Below are positions 45,591-57,602 of a stretch of DNA of 64,000 nt, piece after piece (positions within the stretch are counted from its first letter, which is position 1; every line of letters begins with the position of its first letter). The stretch is from assembly GCA_963921195.1 (NCBI GenBank), contig OY992539.1:96604964-96668963 (forward strand), written 5' to 3'. The notes under the pieces are model-generated. The model made no database searches. It was not told the origin of the DNA and saw only the letters and a list, made by a program, of their open reading frames with translations. The stretch comes from Pegoplata infirma (taxonomy: Eukaryota; Arthropoda; Insecta; Diptera; Anthomyiidae). Position numbers and translations under genes: made by a program.

Positions 45591-47060
45591 TAGTCCTGAA
45601 ATATTTTTCACATTGAAATATTTTCCAGCTCTAAAATTCTCAGAATCTGAAACAGTTTTCTTACAGAAAATTTTTAAACTCTAAAATATTTTTCCTACAC
45701 TCAAAAAAAAAGTGATCTAAAATCGGGGAAAATTAACTCAATTTTAAGAAAAAGAGGGAATGATTTGGCTCCAAAGATTTTTTTCTTGGTTTTAGTTCAT
45801 AATTTTCCCAAAAATAAGAAAAACAAAGTTAATTAATTTTAAGCCAATTTTATCTATAAAATGGGAAAAATTATATTACACTTTAGTTCATTCACATTTT
45901 AAAACTAGATTGTGTCTAGACCCTGGACCTATGGGTTCGGACCCCATGGGTCCAGCCCCTGTTAACTCGAGACCCCGTTGGGTCCTTTAAGGGTCCCCAT
46001 TGATTTTGACCCAAAACTTGTGTCCGTTTCGCTCTACCTTGCTTAGTTTTTGAGATATGGTAATAAGGGGTCTGATAGGGTCTTGAGAATCTTAAAAACT
46101 GGATAACTCAAAAACTGTTAATCGGAGGGCTTTCGGCGTAAGTGTTCTACGAGTCAAGAGCTACAAAAATGCCATTGGACTTTTTCTCGAGTTGGCAGTA
46201 TTTACCGAGATATGTGCATATATAAAATCTCGGGAATTTCAAATTTTTTGATTTAATATTAGAGTCTTGAGACCCCGACAGATATGCAGAGCTAGGCTAT
46301 TCCATATTTTTCTTTGCAGTCTTTCTTTGGAAAATTTCACCCGTTTCGCTCTATCTCGCTTAGTTTTCGAGATATCGCCATTTTGAACTTTTAACTAAAT
46401 TCTAAGAAGTTATTTACTAAATTCTCAGAAGTTATTAACTAAATTCTAAGAAGTACACTTCCTCAATTTAAAGAAGAGAACTACGATGATGTTTTTTTTA
46501 GTAAATTTTAACTAAATTTGAACTAAATTGTTTTTTAAGAAATATGTCTTAAAAATAAAGATACGTTTCTTAGATTTGTGAAAATTTCTTTCGCAGTAAG
46601 AATTTTTTTCCTAATATTTAAAAATTCCATTTAAAGAAAACTATGAACTAATTATAAGTAAATGAACTAAACTTTTTTCCTCATAGTTAAGAAAATTTTT
46701 AATTTTTTAGTAAAATTTAACTAAATTTAAGGAAAATTCATGATAAATTTTCAAAGATATTTTTTCCTTAATTTTAGTTATGTCTTTTTCTTCAGTGTAT
46801 AGCGAAATAAATTCACAGATTACACAAAAAAAAACACAATGCATTGTGGAGGGTATTTAAACATTCGGCAATGACAAATTTAACTTTTTTTTCTTAGTTT
46901 TTGAGTTGTAAGGTATCTCAGAATCTGATAATTTTCAGTATGGAAAAATGATTCAGAGTTTGTTAATTTTTTTATAGGAAAAATATCTCAGAATCAATTT
47001 TTTTTTCTTTATGAGAAATGTTGCAGAGTCTGAGAATTTCGCTATAGAAAAAATTTTTTT
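45590..47060. repeat. CTCAGAATCTGA word DNA around C2
   Basis: CTCAGAATCTGA, ATTCAGAGT and CAGAGTCTGAGAATTT recur on both sides of C2 (45600-45690 and 46915-47050). This is probably a further word element whose ends I cannot place. Confidence 0.4.
45698..46797 (+). mobile_element. Family C element, copy 2 (uninterrupted)
   Basis: TA flanks (45696-45697, 46798-46799), ends CACTCAAAAAAAAAGTG and CTTCAGTG. TAGTTAAATTT and AACTAAATTCTAAG words fill the right third; the left carries CCATGGGTCCAGCCCC. 1100 bp. It preserves the empty site of B near 46650. Confidence 0.85.
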
Positions 47061-47552
47061 AAAAAATTTTTGCCAAACAAAAATTCTGAAATTTTTTTTG
47101 TTTTTTTTTTTTATAAAAATAAAATCCGCGAAAAATTTTTGGGGTAAAAAAATTTATTGACAAAAATTTCCCCAGTAAAAAAATTGAGAAAAAAAATTGG
47201 CGAAAAAAATGTTTAGGGTAAAAAAATATGTTTGCACTTGTTAGAACACCTACACTCAAAAGAAAAACTCTGTAAAAAATCTGTAAAACGACTTTTTAGA
47301 CAATTTTACTTAATAAACTTCCAGCAGATTTTTTTGGTAAAATGGATATATTTACTGAAATCCCTGTCATTCAGTTTTACAAAATAACAGAAATTTTACT
47401 GCATTTTAACTGATTCTGTTTGCTGAAATTCAAAATATTTTTGAAAATGTTTTAGCAGATTATTTTTAAATTGTACAGGAACAGTTTGCTGTCATTCTTT
47501 TTTCATGAAAATTTTCAAATTTTTTTTTTTTTTAAAGTGCTATTTTTTTTTT

Positions 47553-48280
47553 TTAACTTTCTAATTTCATGTCGTAATACCTACCAAACGATGGCCACGT
47601 TAGAGCTCATTATAGGAAATCATGTTCAGTTGGCAACCAGCGGTCAAATTTGTAAAAAATTTCGTATTTCGACCAAAATTCATGTTCGAACTTTTTATCC
47701 AAGTCCAAATCAAAAATTCGGAAATGGAAAAATATTTAAAAAATTCCAAAACCGCAAGTTTCGTCTCCAGATGCTGGTCGTTTTTTAATCAAATTTGTCT
47801 TAAAAGTTGGGAAATGTTGTGTAAAAATTATTAAAAAAATTTAAAAACACGATTTTAGTACAAAAATGCTAATCAGAATCTGTAAACCAAAATTGCTGAT
47901 CAGCATTTTTGGAACAAAATCGCGTTTTTATATTTTTTTTTAATATTTTCTAGGTTAAATACTTAACATTTTACAACTTTTAAGACCAAATTGGATAAAC
48001 AATTATTTTTATGTTTAAAAATCAGTATCTGTGGACCAAGTTTGCGGTTTTGGAATTTTTTAAATATTTTTCCTTTAAAGTACGCAAAATTGACGGATTT
48101 TTGAACCGGCTTTAATCAAAAACTTCGGATATGAATTTTGGTCGATATACGTAATTTTTTTCTAACTTTGGCCGCTGGTTGTCGACTGAAGATGCAAAAT
48201 TTTTTCATAAATTTTCTCCTAATGAGCTCTAACGTGGCCATCGCTTGGCAGGTATTACGACATGAAATTCAAAAGTTTAA
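47553..48280. mobile_element. 730-bp palindrome inside D
   Basis: AATTTCATGTCGTAATACCT (47562) and its complement (48250) start arms of about 350 bp that meet at GCTGATCAGC near 47903. Shared landmarks are GATGGCCACGTTAGAGCTC and CCAAAACCGCAA. Both short reading frames here are palindrome by-products. Confidence 0.7.
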
Positions 48281-48373
48281 AATTTGACGGCCGTTCGTTC
48301 TAATATCCATATATCTGTATGTCGATAAAATAAGTTTTTGATGAAAAAAAAAAATTTTAATAAAAATAGATTA

Positions 48374-49329
48374 CACAGGGCAACACTTTTTTTTGCCCGG
48401 GTTCTGATAGCTAATTTTGGGTAATTGGGGTACTCTGACTTCAAATCTGCCTTCCGTTTTTTTGGGTCAGCTCTAGTTTTCGAGATATAGCCTCAGAAAA
48501 CTTTGAAAATAGGCTATTTTTGGCATATTTGTGAGTCCATATTTACCAACACTGGTCTTGTATTAAAAAAAGTGAATGACGATTTTAGGTATGTTGGATA
48601 TGCTGATTCCAAAAATGTCCTTCGTTTTTTTGAGTCATCTTTAGTTTTTGAGATATTGCTAAAATAAAATTTAAAAATTCTCTTTAAAATTCTCTTTATG
48701 CCAGAATTCGATAAAAAAAAAATTTTGTAGTTTCATGCTATAAGAGAGGTGCCACGCCCCTTAACCCAATCTTGCCTATATTTTCTACAAAGTTAAGCAA
48801 ACAAAAATTAGCATCCAGTACTCAAATTTGTTGAAAAATATTTTTCACGAGCCAAATAAAAGCAGTTTGTTGTTTTGGGTTAAATGGGATGTGCCACGCC
48901 CACGCCACCTACCCACACCACACATTCCTTAGAACAATTCCCAAAATCAAGGAAGCATATGATGTAAATATAAGGTCAATCACAAGAGTGGTTTGGCTGG
49001 AATAATGGAAAGAATTTTTCGAAATTTACTTGCGTTATAACTCGAAAACTAAAGCTGTCAGAAAAAAGTTAATACCAGTTTTGGAATCCTCGCATCCAAT
49101 TTAGTTAAGTTCGTGATTAAAACTCAGGCTCTGAAATAAGTGTTGGAAATTATAGCCTTGCAAATTTGGTAAAAACGCAACTTTTTGACTCTTTAACAGC
49201 GATTTGCTCGCGAACGCGAGCTAATGGAAAAAATCGGATAACAGAATCGGAATCAGCACACTAAACTCCATATAAATCAGTTGTCAAATGTCAGGCAAAT
49301 TGAAGAAGGTAATGTTTTGTGACCCTGTG
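48374..49329. mobile_element. TA-flanked element (CACAGGG ends) in a minisatellite
   Basis: CACAGGGCAACAC and GTTTTGTGACCCTGTG, flanked by TA (48372-48373, 49330-49331). The interior has TTTTCGAGATAT and GTGCCACGCCC blocks and no long frame. AT-rich GATGAAAAAAA units lie on both sides. Confidence 0.6.
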
Positions 49330-49331
49330 TA

Positions 49332-49678
49332 ATAGATAAAAAAAATATTTGATGAAAAAAAATTTATTTAAGAATATTTGGATGAAAAAAAATTTATTAC
49401 AAAAAAATATTGATAAAAAAAAAATATTGATGAAAAAAAAAATGATGCAAAAAAAATATTATAAAAAAAAATATTTGATGAAAAAAAAAATATTGATGAA
49501 AAAAAAAATATTAATGAAAAAATAAAAAATGTTGATGGACAAAAAAAAATCGATTAAAAAAAAAAGTAATGAAAAAATGTTGATGAAAAAAAATATTAAT
49601 GAAAAAAAATATTGACGAAAAAAATATTGATTAAAAAAAAAATATTGATGAAAAAAAATGTATGAAAAATAATTATGT
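49332..49678 (+). repeat. Minisatellite, GATGAAAAAAAATATT units
   Basis: About 18 loosely conserved units of 15-20 bp, mostly TATTGATG or TATTAATG followed by 6-10 A. A few units also precede the CACAGGG element at 48325-48365. Confidence 0.8.
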
Positions 49679-50755
49679 TATGTTTTATTCACCAGCTGGT
49701 GAATATTACAAAGACAAGGTACTAAAATTTTTGGCTTTAAGTAAATGAAAACAGTAATTCTTATTTTCTTTTTTGTTAATCGTTAGCTTATATAGTCAAA
49801 CTGAGGTCCTGCAACTTTTCTAAAATTAGACACCAGCCTAAAAACATTATCATGTTTTAAAAACTATTTCATGAAAACAAATTTTCTAAAACCAAAAATT
49901 TTCTAGAAAATGTCTTAGCAGATTTTTCTGCTCTTTTGACAGTTTTCTTTACTGATTTCACCTAGGTAATCATGACAGATTTTCAGCAAACCGTGTTTGC
50001 TAAAATCTGCAGATTTTTCACATGGCACAAAATAAGTGTATTTTTAGGAGATTTTTGGGCCGAGAATTTAGTTTGAGTGTATCGAAATATTCTCGTAAAA
50101 TGGGAGGTACCAAAAATCTTGTTAAATCACGAAAATTTCTTCAAAGTTTTATCGCATCCAAATGGTTGTACACTAAAAATTTTGTTTCTAAAATTTTTTT
50201 TTGTATTTTTTTAATCTACAATACATAGTTTTAGCATACTGATTGAGCTAAAAGCAGCAGATTTATCATATGGCTTAAACTCGATGTAATTTCAACAGAT
50301 TTTTCTGCTAAAATAAGGCGATTTTTCTATTGAAATCCGCAAATTTATCTTGTTAATTTACAAATTCTTTCCTAAAATTTTTGCGTCTGATAAAAAACAT
50401 TTTACAAATTAAATTGTAAATCTTCAACTCTTAGATGCAACAAAACTTATAATGAATTTTCATTATTTTCCAAGATTTTAGTACTTTTACGAAAGTTCCA
50501 AGTAAAAATTTCGAGCTTTTTTGTAATATTTAAAAACTTTTTCACACAATTTTTCTTTTGAATGTAATTCCCCACAAATTAATAGACCACCAATGTTGCT
50601 ACTTACAATTTCAGATTCTTAAGCCCACTTATTTTGCATAGTTTTGATATACATACTTTTACTTTTTCATATTGTAGGTAAATATTCAATAAAGTAAATA
50701 TGCAAAGTGAAATAAATTATGCAGTGGATTCGTATTTAATATGAACTTATCTTTA

Positions 50756-51526
50756 CCCGAGTAAAAAAGATTATATATGTTTATATTTAATTATATAAAG
50801 ACATCATATATATTCATATAGAATTTGATGCGAAAAATGAGTCGATAAAACCATATAAAGTTGCATTAAATTTGATATAATTTGATGTGATTTTAATATA
50901 ATTTTATATGATTTGATGCGAAAATTGGCCCCTTTTTTAGAAAAATTTATGCAATTATATATAATTAAATAAAAAAAAATCCAAAAAAAACCCAAAAAAA
51001 AATTATATTAAATTATATATAAAGAACTTAGATTTTTTTTCATAAATTTTGCATTATATATAATAATATATAAAATTTTTAAAACAAATGTTTAAGGTTT
51101 AGGTTTGGAACTTAAAAAAAAAAAAAAATTCTGGACTTAGAAAAATTTTCAAAAGTTATATCAAATTATATATAAAGGACTTAGATTTTTTTTTTTTAAT
51201 TTTACTCATATAAGATTACATATGATTCAGAAAAAAGTTGCATAAAGGTTTATATAAAATGTCTTCAAATATTTTGTTATATTAAATTATATAAAAAAAA
51301 CAGACAGAATTTTATATTTCATATGTAATTATATAAACTAACTTTAATCATATGTTATTATGTATAACTTAACATTTTCTTTTATATAATTTTATATAAG
51401 AAAAAAATACGAAGTGCAAATATATATAATCTTATATGATAGCAAAACAATTTACGTATAAATTTATCAAATAATATATGTTTATATAAAAAGAAGTAAA
51501 ATTATATATAATCTTTTTTACTCGGG
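50756..51526 (+). mobile_element. Family F element F3
   Basis: Ends CCCGAGTAAAAAAG and CTTTTTTACTCGGG. Body of TATATAATTATATA words like F2. Preceded by TATCTTTA (50748-50755). Confidence 0.8.
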
Positions 51527-51547
51527 ATGTTATAAAAAAAGAAACGC

Positions 51548-52313
51548 CCCGAGTAAAAAAGATTATATATGTTTATATTTAATTATATAAAGACATCATA
51601 TATATTCATATAGAATTTGATGCGAAAAATGAGTCGATAAAACCATATAAAGTTGCATTAAATTTGATATAATTTGATGTGATTTTAATATAATTTTATA
51701 TGATTTGATGCGAAAATTGGCCCCTTTTTTAGAAAAATTTATGCAATTATATATAATTAAATAAAAAAAAAATCCAAAAAAAATCCCAAAAAAAATTATA
51801 TTAAATTATATATAAAGAACTTAGATTTTTTTCATAAATTTTGCATTATATATAATAACATATAAAATTTTTAAAACAAATGTTTAAGGTTTAGGTTTGG
51901 AACTTAAAAAAAAAAATTTTTCTGGACTTAGAAAAATTTTCAAAAGTTATATCAAATTATATATAAAGGACTTAGATTTTTTTTTTAATTTACTCATATA
52001 AGATTACATATGATTCAGAAAAAAGTTGCATAAAGTTTTATATAAAATTTCTTCAAATATTTTGTTATATTAAATTATATAAAAAATCAGACAGAATTTT
52101 ATATTTCATATGTAATTATATAAACTAACTTTAATCATATGTTATTATGTATAACTTAACATTTTCTTTTATATAATTTTATATAAGAAAAAAATACGAA
52201 GTGTAAATATATATAATCTTATATGATAGCAAAACAATTTACGTATAAATTTATCAAATAATATATGTTTATATAAAAATAAGTAAAATTATATATAATC
52301 TTTTTTACTCGGG
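51548..52313 (+). mobile_element. Family F element F4, tandem to F3
   Basis: Same orientation and nearly the same sequence as F3, 21 bp after it. Followed by TATCTTTA (52314-52321), the same eight bases that precede F3. Confidence 0.8.
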
Positions 52314-52321
52314 TATCTTTA

Positions 52322-53042
52322 ACTACTTTAATATATGATTACAGTAATTTATTGGTAGGAGGAGTAAAATGATTTAAGCGATAATGATTGCCAAAAGTAA
52401 CATGAGCATTAATATGTTTACGAGCACCAGAAAATTACTTGCAAACTATAAAACAGTGCTGGCCAATATAATAGTAGTATAGATGGTTTTTTATTTTGAT
52501 TGATTTTTCTTTGATCTTTAAAAAAAATCAAGGTTTCAAAATTAGATAAATTTTTTATTTTTATGCACATCATAAAATTTTGTATTTAAGGGCCCAATTC
52601 ACAGAAAATCGTCATAACTCAATCATAAGTCAATTTATTCCTTGTAGTAGTTGTAAACAATCATAAAAAAACGTAAATTTTGTTTGAAAATTAAAAAAAA
52701 AAATAAAGACATGCTACCTAGTCATAAAGTTTGTAGACCAAAACAAACCATATTTGCCAGGCAATCGACGAAATTCGACAAAAGTCATTTTTGATACATT
52801 TTAGTACACGATAAAGATGTCACAGATAGAAACAATATTTGTTTGTGATTATGTATCATTAAATGCAAGATCTCAGCTAAAATTCCTTTAAGTCGAAACT
52901 AAAAAAAAAACATAAAGCATATTTGGAGTAGGATCAAAACATCCCAAACATTTTGTTGGGACGTCCATTTTAAAGCGAAAGGGTTTATCCAACCAAAATG
53001 AAATTTTAAGTCGTTAATAAGCTAATCAAGTAAAATAATAGT
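52322..53042. other. No gene; short repeat shared with 54700
   Basis: TAGACCAAAACAAACCATA and CGACGAAATTCGACAAAAGTC at 52735-52785 recur with changes at 54708-54760, on the far side of R3. R3 may thus have inserted near, or duplicated, this sequence. Confidence 0.4.
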
Positions 53043-53573
53043 TAAAAACAAGTAAGAAAATTGTAGTCGGTCAAGATCAACCATATAATACCCTACACCA
53101 GAGTTTCCCGGAAAATGGGTCCCATGGACCGATTAGATCTATATTTTGTCAAATCTTTAATAAGTGTAAAAAACACTCACAAGTCAAATTTGAGTGAAAT
53201 AGGCATCTATTTGTTGACAATACACCGTTTTAACTGAATATCGGGAGAAATTTCGACAAGGGGCCTAAGTCCAAAACTGGTCCGATGATTATCAGATTTC
53301 ATAAGGTTGTTTAAGTACGCGTTTAACATACACAAACAAAATTTGAATTAAATATTTTCTATTTTCATGAAATTTTAGAGATTTACGGGAAAATCGGGAA
53401 GGCGGTTTGTATGGGGGCTACAAGAAGAACTGGTCCGATTTCTTTAAAATTCGGAACGGTGATTTGTGAAGACAAAACACGTTTACTTGTCAAATTTCGA
53501 AAATATAACTATTATAATACGGTTATTAGAGTCATTTGAACAATAACTTAAGATGACCTTTGTATGAGGGCTA

Positions 53574-54221
53574 CACTCAAAATATTTTGTAGGCAAAAAC
53601 AAATGAAAACTCATTTAAAACCAGTGAATAAACAATTGAAAACCATCCAGTAATTATTCATTTGTTTTAACAAACGTCAACATTTATTTTTTACTGTTGA
53701 CAAAATTTTCTAAAATAAATAACATTAAACATTAAAAAATTAGGTTTTTTTCATTTTTTTTTACCAACAAATTCGAAAAAAATAACCAACGAAACATTAA
53801 AAATTAATGATAGTTCTGTTATTTTTACCAACAAATTTCAAAAAAAATAACCTACGAAAACATTAAAAATTAATGATTTTGTAGGTTATTTTTTACAATT
53901 TCCTATTGAAATATTTTTTTAAAAATTTTTAATAAAATTTTGGGGAATCGATCCCGCAATCAACTACATTCTGGCCAGACACTCTACCCATCGTGCCAAA
54001 GTCACTTGATACAAACATGTTTTTATATTTCTATAAATAATTTTTTAATTTTTTTTTCTCCAAAAAACTAATTATATATCATTAAAAAATACCAATAATT
54101 TAAAAAAAAATACTTACACAAATCATTAAAAATTTAAAGAATAATCAGTAGTTTTTACTTACAGAACAAAAATAAATGACTTTAAAAATCAAAAGTTAAT
54201 GAAAGTCTTTATTTTTGAGTG
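53574..54221 (+). mobile_element. TA-flanked word element, family G
   Basis: CACTCAAAATATTTTGTAGG and TTTATTTTTGAGTG, TA on both sides (53572-53573, 54222-54223). Words ACATTAAAAATTAATGA and ACCAACAAATT recur. A tRNA-like module lies in the middle on the minus strand. It interrupts R3 at GGGCTA|TTATTTTTGAAAC. Confidence 0.75.
53942..54003 (-). ncRNA. tRNA-like module in element G
   Basis: On the minus strand, TGGCACGATGGGTAGAGTG (53980-53998) resembles a pol III A box with D arm, and GGGATCGATTCCCC (53942-53955) fits the B-box consensus GWTCRANNC with part of a T stem. Spacing is that of a tRNA. The acceptor stem and two of five T-stem pairs do not form, so it is tRNA-derived, not a working tRNA. 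Confidence 0.45.
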
Positions 54222-54785
54222 TATTATTTTTGAAACAAAGGACAGAAGTAGTCATTAATAAAATCTGAACATCAAACAAATGTTTTTTCTTTTAAAAACG
54301 ACTAAACGTAAAACTTTTTAAATAAACTACAAATAGTTAATGACATAATTTTTTAAGTGTAGGTCTAAATATGGACCGATTATTTTCAATTTCAATATGC
54401 TTCGTCCTTGGGCCAAGTGAGGCTTAAGTTTCAAATTTTAAGTCAATTGAATAAAAATTGCGACCTGTATCGTGTTTACACCGTTTACATGGACAGACAG
54501 ACGGATGGACGGACGGATGGATGGATCGATTCAAAAATTGATTATGAGTCGATCGGTATACTTAAATGTGGGTCTAGTACCAATATTTCGGGTAGTTACA
54601 AACATCAGCACAAACTCATTATACCCTGTACCACAGTGTGGTGTAGGGTATAAAAATGTGGTTTGTGTCTTCTCCGATTTAGCTAAAAATTTGAACACAG
54701 AGTTTTTAGACCAAAATAAACCATAATTTACCCGGCGATCGACGAAATTTGAAAAAAGTCATTATTCGTGCCACCCTTATTTATC

Positions 54786-55404
54786 AAATAATTATTTTTT
54801 TTGCAACATTTTTTGAGCCCGTTCTGATTTTATCAATTTTTTTAAAAAAGTTAATTCATAAAAATTCGGCCACTTTTTTTGTTTTAAATTTTTTTAAAGT
54901 TTAGGTGTCTGTCTATCTACACAAAAAAACCAGAAGTGCGTTTTTCGTTTTTTTTTTGAGCAAATTGCATTTGAATATTGAATTTCATAACAATTTTGTA
55001 ATTATCTTGTTTTAATATGGCGTATGAGTAACAAGTAATGGCGAAACCAACGTATTTTTCAAATGTTTGTTACTCATACGCGATGTTGAAACAAGAAAAT
55101 ATAAGGGAATTTCAAAATGTTATGAAATTTAATATTCAAATGTGATTTTCTCGAAAATAAAAAACGGATAATTTCAGAACGGGTTCTGAAAATTTTCCAA
55201 ATAAATTTTTTTAGCGATAGCCCATAAAAAAATTATACAAGAATGTTGATTTTTGATTTTGGGGCATTCCGTTTTAGTTTGATAAATATTTAATCAAGAC
55301 GACTCGACACAAATTTGACAATTTTTTTAATGTTTAGCCACGCTTCCAATGTTTTAAATAAATTAAAAAACCAAAAACCCAAATTTCTTAGTTCCATATA
55401 GTAC
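54786..55404. mobile_element. FB2-type foldback, degraded
   Basis: Shares with FB2 TTCGGCCACTTTTTT, CAAATTGCATTTGAAT, TTTCATAACAATTTTGTA, AGCGATAGCCCATA and GGCATTCCGTTTTAG in order. Its loop has TGGCGTATGAGTAACA and TGTTACTCATACGCG. The left end is missing. Confidence 0.65.
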
Positions 55405-55640
55405 TAAGGTGGCCAGAGTTGGACATTTAAGGTAACGGAACTGATCATCGTGAACTTGGTAAAGTCCAGAACCAATCCTTGTTGTGTAACCAACTAAGAA
55501 AACTCACTACCTCCGACCCTTCGGGGCAGTTGGACACAGGCAATGTTGGCAGCCCCTACACCAGCCTAGGATGCTGTTGGCCAATCAACTACTCATCTGA
55601 AATCCAATGATAATAGTTCACATTAGTTCATTTCAGAGCG
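55405..55640. other. GC-richer segment of unknown identity
   Basis: About 235 bp with clearly higher GC than all surroundings and no word repeats, including GACCCTTCGGGGCAG and GGATGCTGTTGGCC. No frame spans it, and it matches nothing else in the window. It could be a retroelement or SINE fragment or an exon relic; I cannot tell which. Confidence 0.3.
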
Positions 55641-56375
55641 GCTGGGTCAAATGTTTTTTTTTTGTTCGAAACAAGGGCCCTTACCACAAGAAAACAAAAA
55701 GTCTATTTTAACAAAAGTTTTATTTTAAATTTCAAATTTTCAATACATTTTTTGAAAGTCGATTTTAAAAACAAAAACAATTTGTATGGAAATAAAATTA
55801 AAAGCTCATTTTAAATTTATTTTATTTTCTTGTGGTAAGGCTGAAGGTTTTACGAAAAAAATGTGCCCACACACTTTTTTCAAAATATCTATTTTGATTC
55901 CGCTAAAACCTGGTACAAATTATTTCCTCGCGTAATGTTATATACAAGTATAACTGACCACGCAAATTTTTATGCCCACTAAATTTAACTACAAACAATA
56001 GTACCGATTTGGAAATTTTTTTTATATTAGTAAGAGTTCGAATAAGGCTTTAAGGGAAGGAAAAATAAGTAAAGAGTCCTGCAAAATTAAAAAAATTGGA
56101 AAAACTTAAAGCGTGCTTATGTATGAACTCAGGACTACAACTCACGATACAAACATTGGATATGAATAATACATTTTCGGTTTGTTCGCTGTGGTATTGA
56201 AGAAGTTTTGAATTCGTACAGTTTGAAAAAATAATTATTCAGGAATTCCCGATGAAGAAATTTTTTGGATGGTTCTAAGAATATGAAATCAATGTCCAAA
56301 CTTAATATTCCGTGAAATCCATCAAATACATCTTGAAATATGAAAATCATATAACAATCAAAAGCAAATTAATTT
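55641..56375. other. No gene seen
   Basis: AT-rich, without word arrays. A 71-codon frame on the minus strand (56135-56350) has no recognisable features. Confidence 0.35.
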
Positions 56376-56402
56376 AGACAGGACAACTGTCGGGTCAGCT
56401 AG
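56376..56402 (+). mobile_element. Possible Helitron 3' end relic
   Basis: GACAGGACAACTGTC forms a short hairpin about 8 bases before CTAG (56399-56402), then T; the CGGGTCAGCTAGT tail resembles the Helitron end at 18700-18719. The 5' end was not found. Confidence 0.35.
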
Positions 56403-57545
56403 TTATATATAATTATGTATAAAACATTTTTACATTGGATAGTAAAAGAAATAAATATGATTTGTTGAAATAAATACCCCGATTCCCAATTTTCTTTCTC
56501 CTACTTTTAGGTCCGTCCCCCTAGTGGACCCATAGGAAAAACCATAAGCTTTATTTTAAGCACAAATAAAAAAAAATTAGTTTTGATTTTGTAAAAAATG
56601 TTTAAAGTTTTGGAATCTTGATTTTTTTAAATGATTGAAGTAAAATCCATCAAAAACGGGTTAAAGACAATATTCTTAATCCCATAGCTGAACAGTTACA
56701 TGGATCCGAAAAAGGGGCCTGTTGTCATAAACATTAAAATTCGACCACGTCTAGCTTAGCGACCGGTCTCGTTTAGATTTAGTGGTAACTACTACCCAAT
56801 AGATCTTACCTTTTTCGTTTGAAAAACGTGTGCTATAATTTTGTTCAGTTCTGCAACAACACATCATGTTTTACTATAAAATATTTTGTTAACTGTTGAT
56901 ACGATTATGTAATGTAGATGAATGAATGGATGGATGCGAACCAAAAAAAAAAAAACAAAAATCCACCAAAATATGAATATCTTGTAAGTTTCTTGACAGT
57001 TAAATCAATTTTCAATAAATTTTTGAACATAAGTATGTTGAAGCGTACTTTTTTTTATAAATTTGTTTTTTATGGACAAAAAACTGTTACGCATTTTTTG
57101 TATAAGATGTTTGCATGCTTAATTTACATGATTTGCATGTGCAAAAAAAAAATTAAGTTTTATTGAATTTTAACGAATCATGTAACAATAATGATAAGGA
57201 ATTAACAAGTGTTATTTGAATGTTTTATAAGAAAATAAAAGTAGAAATTATGTAATTTTATTATTTTTTTTAAGCATAAGTAAAAGTTACGAACATTTGT
57301 TTAATTGAATTCAAAGGAAACATAAATAACACTGTGCAACAAGAAAAATAAGCCTCTATGGATCTAATGCCATCAAATAAACCAAATCACGAAAGGGTCT
57401 TGCAAAGTTATTTCGTATTTCTTTTTTATGGGTCACTGAAGTTTTTAATTTTTTTTTGAAAAAGTCAAAAAATAAACTATCATAAATGCGGACCTGAGCT
57501 TAAAAATATGGTTAAATGTAAGTGCAACCATAATATTTTATAAAA
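56403..57545. other. No gene; FB4 fragment inside
   Basis: 56735-56815 matches an FB4 arm (TTCGACCACGTCTAGCTTAG, GGTCTCGTTTAGA, ACTACCCAATAGA). The rest is AT-rich, without recognisable genes. Confidence 0.35.
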
Positions 57546-57602
57546 CACCGCGAGTAAAAATGTTTATATATGGGGCATTGCATGCGAAATGGCAAGGGGA
57601 CC

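Larger units (their letters stand above)
47253..50564. mobile_element. TA-flanked composite word element, family D
   Basis: CACTCAAAAGAAAAA and TTTTTCTTTTGAATG are inverted ends with TA flanks (47251-47252, 50565-50566). CAGCAGATTTTTCTGCTAAAAT words occur on both sides (47310-47470, 49910-50020, 50255-50340), J-like blocks at 50085-50165 and 50400-50540. Inside lie a palindrome, a CACAGGG element and a minisatellite. A second internal GAGTG-TA end near 50075 suggests more than one element. Confidence 0.5.
53043..54657 (+). repeat. Interspersed repeat R3, split by element G
   Basis: Starts AACAAGTAAGAAAATTGTAG, GACCATATAAT-like, ACCCTACACCAGAG. It then has GGTCCGAT-type blocks, GGCTTAAGTTTCAAATTTT, CGACCTGTATCGTG, a GACAGACAGACGGATGGACG tract (54491-54525) and the hairpin-like end ACCCTGTACCACAGTGTGG-TGTAGGGTATAA. 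Beginning and end both carry the TACCCT/AGGGTA motif. Fragments lie at 30905, 39930 and 62640. Confidence 0.7.

Noticed and set aside
47471..47834. Overlapping plus-strand frames
   Set aside because: They lie in one arm of a palindrome; the other arm does not preserve them.
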